From Hymenolepis diminuta (taxonomy: Eukaryota; Platyhelminthes; Cestoda; Cyclophyllidea; Hymenolepididae): DNA of 64,000 nucleotides. The stretch's first letter is position 1, and every line of letters begins with the position of its first letter. Both the position numbers and the translations under genes were made by a program. Shown here piece after piece: positions 63,250 to 64,000 of the stretch. The stretch spans positions 677,883 to 741,882 of the forward strand of contig CAADRB010000004.1 of NCBI GenBank assembly GCA_900708905.1, written 5' to 3'. The notes beneath the pieces are model-generated. The model did no database searches. It was given only the letters and a program-made list of their open reading frames with translations, and was not told where the DNA came from.

Positions 63250-63640
63250 ATACATTAACACGTCTTTCAAACTATTTTGGAAACACGAAAGATAATCAGT
63301 CACAAAATTCTCTCCTTCGACGTCCTAATCACGAACCATTCACGTCTAAACGCCCAACGGACTCTCCCACGGTCTTTGTCAACTCCAAACCTACAAATCC
63401 CAACAGTCATGCTCCACTTCCGAACGCACAGCTACCCGGTTCTCCTTACTCAAACTGCTGCTGGCAAGCTCCTCCGATCAAGTCCTTCAGCCAGCCCTTT
63501 CTACCAGTTTTTATATTCGGCATTTAGGTTATCTCCAGCTTTTGCAGCTCTCTCCCCCTGTCTCTCTGCGCTTTCTCGTCAAACTCTACATTGGGATTTA
63601 TTGGCTGTAGTATTGGTCTACTGACACTGTCTTGATATCC
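63250..63640. repeat. Purine-rich dispersed repeat candidate (R4), copy 3, reverse orientation
   Basis: A C/T-rich block on the plus strand whose reverse complement resembles the purine-rich stretches at 30640-31080 and 10430-10760. The two overlapping proline- and serine-rich open frames here follow from that composition and are not called as genes. Confidence 0.35.
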
Positions 63641-64000
63641 TAATACGGTAACTTTCATTTCATTAACAGACATCGAGCTTTAAACTCCCTAATAGCCCAA
63701 AGTAACGACGTCTTTATTTATTGGCATCCGTATGTCTATTTATAATAGAAAGCTATGCATTTAAATTCCAATAAGGTAGCTGAGTTATCTTATTCACTGT
63801 AGATTTTCACTCCAAAAGTTCGCACGAAATTCATATGACCCCATCAAGTGTTGCAATACACCCACGCTACTACTACGTGATACGAGAAAAGGTCTGAGAA
63901 ATTAAGGACCCTCATGAAATATGAGAGAAGATCATAAAATGAGAATGAAGTAAAGTTATATAAACAGTAGTTTTCTATGAACGAAGACATTCTTAAGATG

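Larger units (their letters stand above)
53462..64000. other. Right-hand region without a confident gene
   Basis: This is 10.5 kb of AT-rich sequence after the dynein light chain cluster. It contains SINE-like copy 4 (about 61260-61425), copies of R2 (62715-62810), R5 (60880-60945) and R4 (63250-63640, reverse), and no further dynein light chain core on either strand. The open frames at 59244-59459, 61698-62095 and 62933-63142 have no recognisable domain. Confidence 0.4.

Noticed and set aside
63246..63624. Two overlapping Pro/Ser-rich plus-strand open frames
   Set aside because: They fall in a C/T-biased block that resembles reversed copies of a purine-rich repeat, and no domain is seen.

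Overview
This is a eukaryotic, AT-rich and gene-poor window. It most likely comes from a parasitic flatworm (cestode or trematode); the class cannot be settled from the sequence alone. The evidence is a local cluster of six divergent dynein light chain (LC8-type) genes, a family known to be expanded in flatworm teguments. A 23-nt microexon and a 10-nt coding first exon, introns in two size classes (about 70-80 nt and about 2-2.5 kb), a mariner element and tRNA-derived SINE-like repeats are consistent with this.

Layout. (1) 1733-11908, plus strand: a five-exon gene for a glycosylated lysosomal membrane protein (GLMP/NCU-G1 family, 488 aa), with four introns of 2.0-2.5 kb that hold two SINE-like copies. 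(2) 16667-18023, minus strand: a three-exon gene for a 223-aa protein with five IQ (calmodulin-binding) motifs. (3) 18.0-39.5 kb: a long region without a confident host gene. It holds a complete but dead mariner element (26375-27718, 28-bp terminal inverted repeats, TA target duplication), SINE-like copies, other diverged repeats and a few orphan exon candidates. (4) 39.5-53.5 kb: six two-exon dynein light chain genes on both strands. All are split at the same codon by a 70-78 nt phase-2 intron, and five have a CCAAT/ATTGG box 60-210 bp upstream of the ATG. (5) 53.5-64 kb: no confident gene, only repeat fragments.

How the genes may work together. The dynein light chains probably act as small dimeric adaptor or hub proteins in the tegument or in motor complexes, and their divergent N-termini and C-terminal strands suggest different partners. 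The IQ protein would bind calmodulin or other EF-hand proteins. GLMP is a lysosomal membrane component. No operon-like coupling is seen, apart from the head-to-head dynein light chain pair at 46.2-47.2 kb. All exon models rest on reading gt-ag boundaries, frame continuity and recalled family features; no alignment or transcript data were available.
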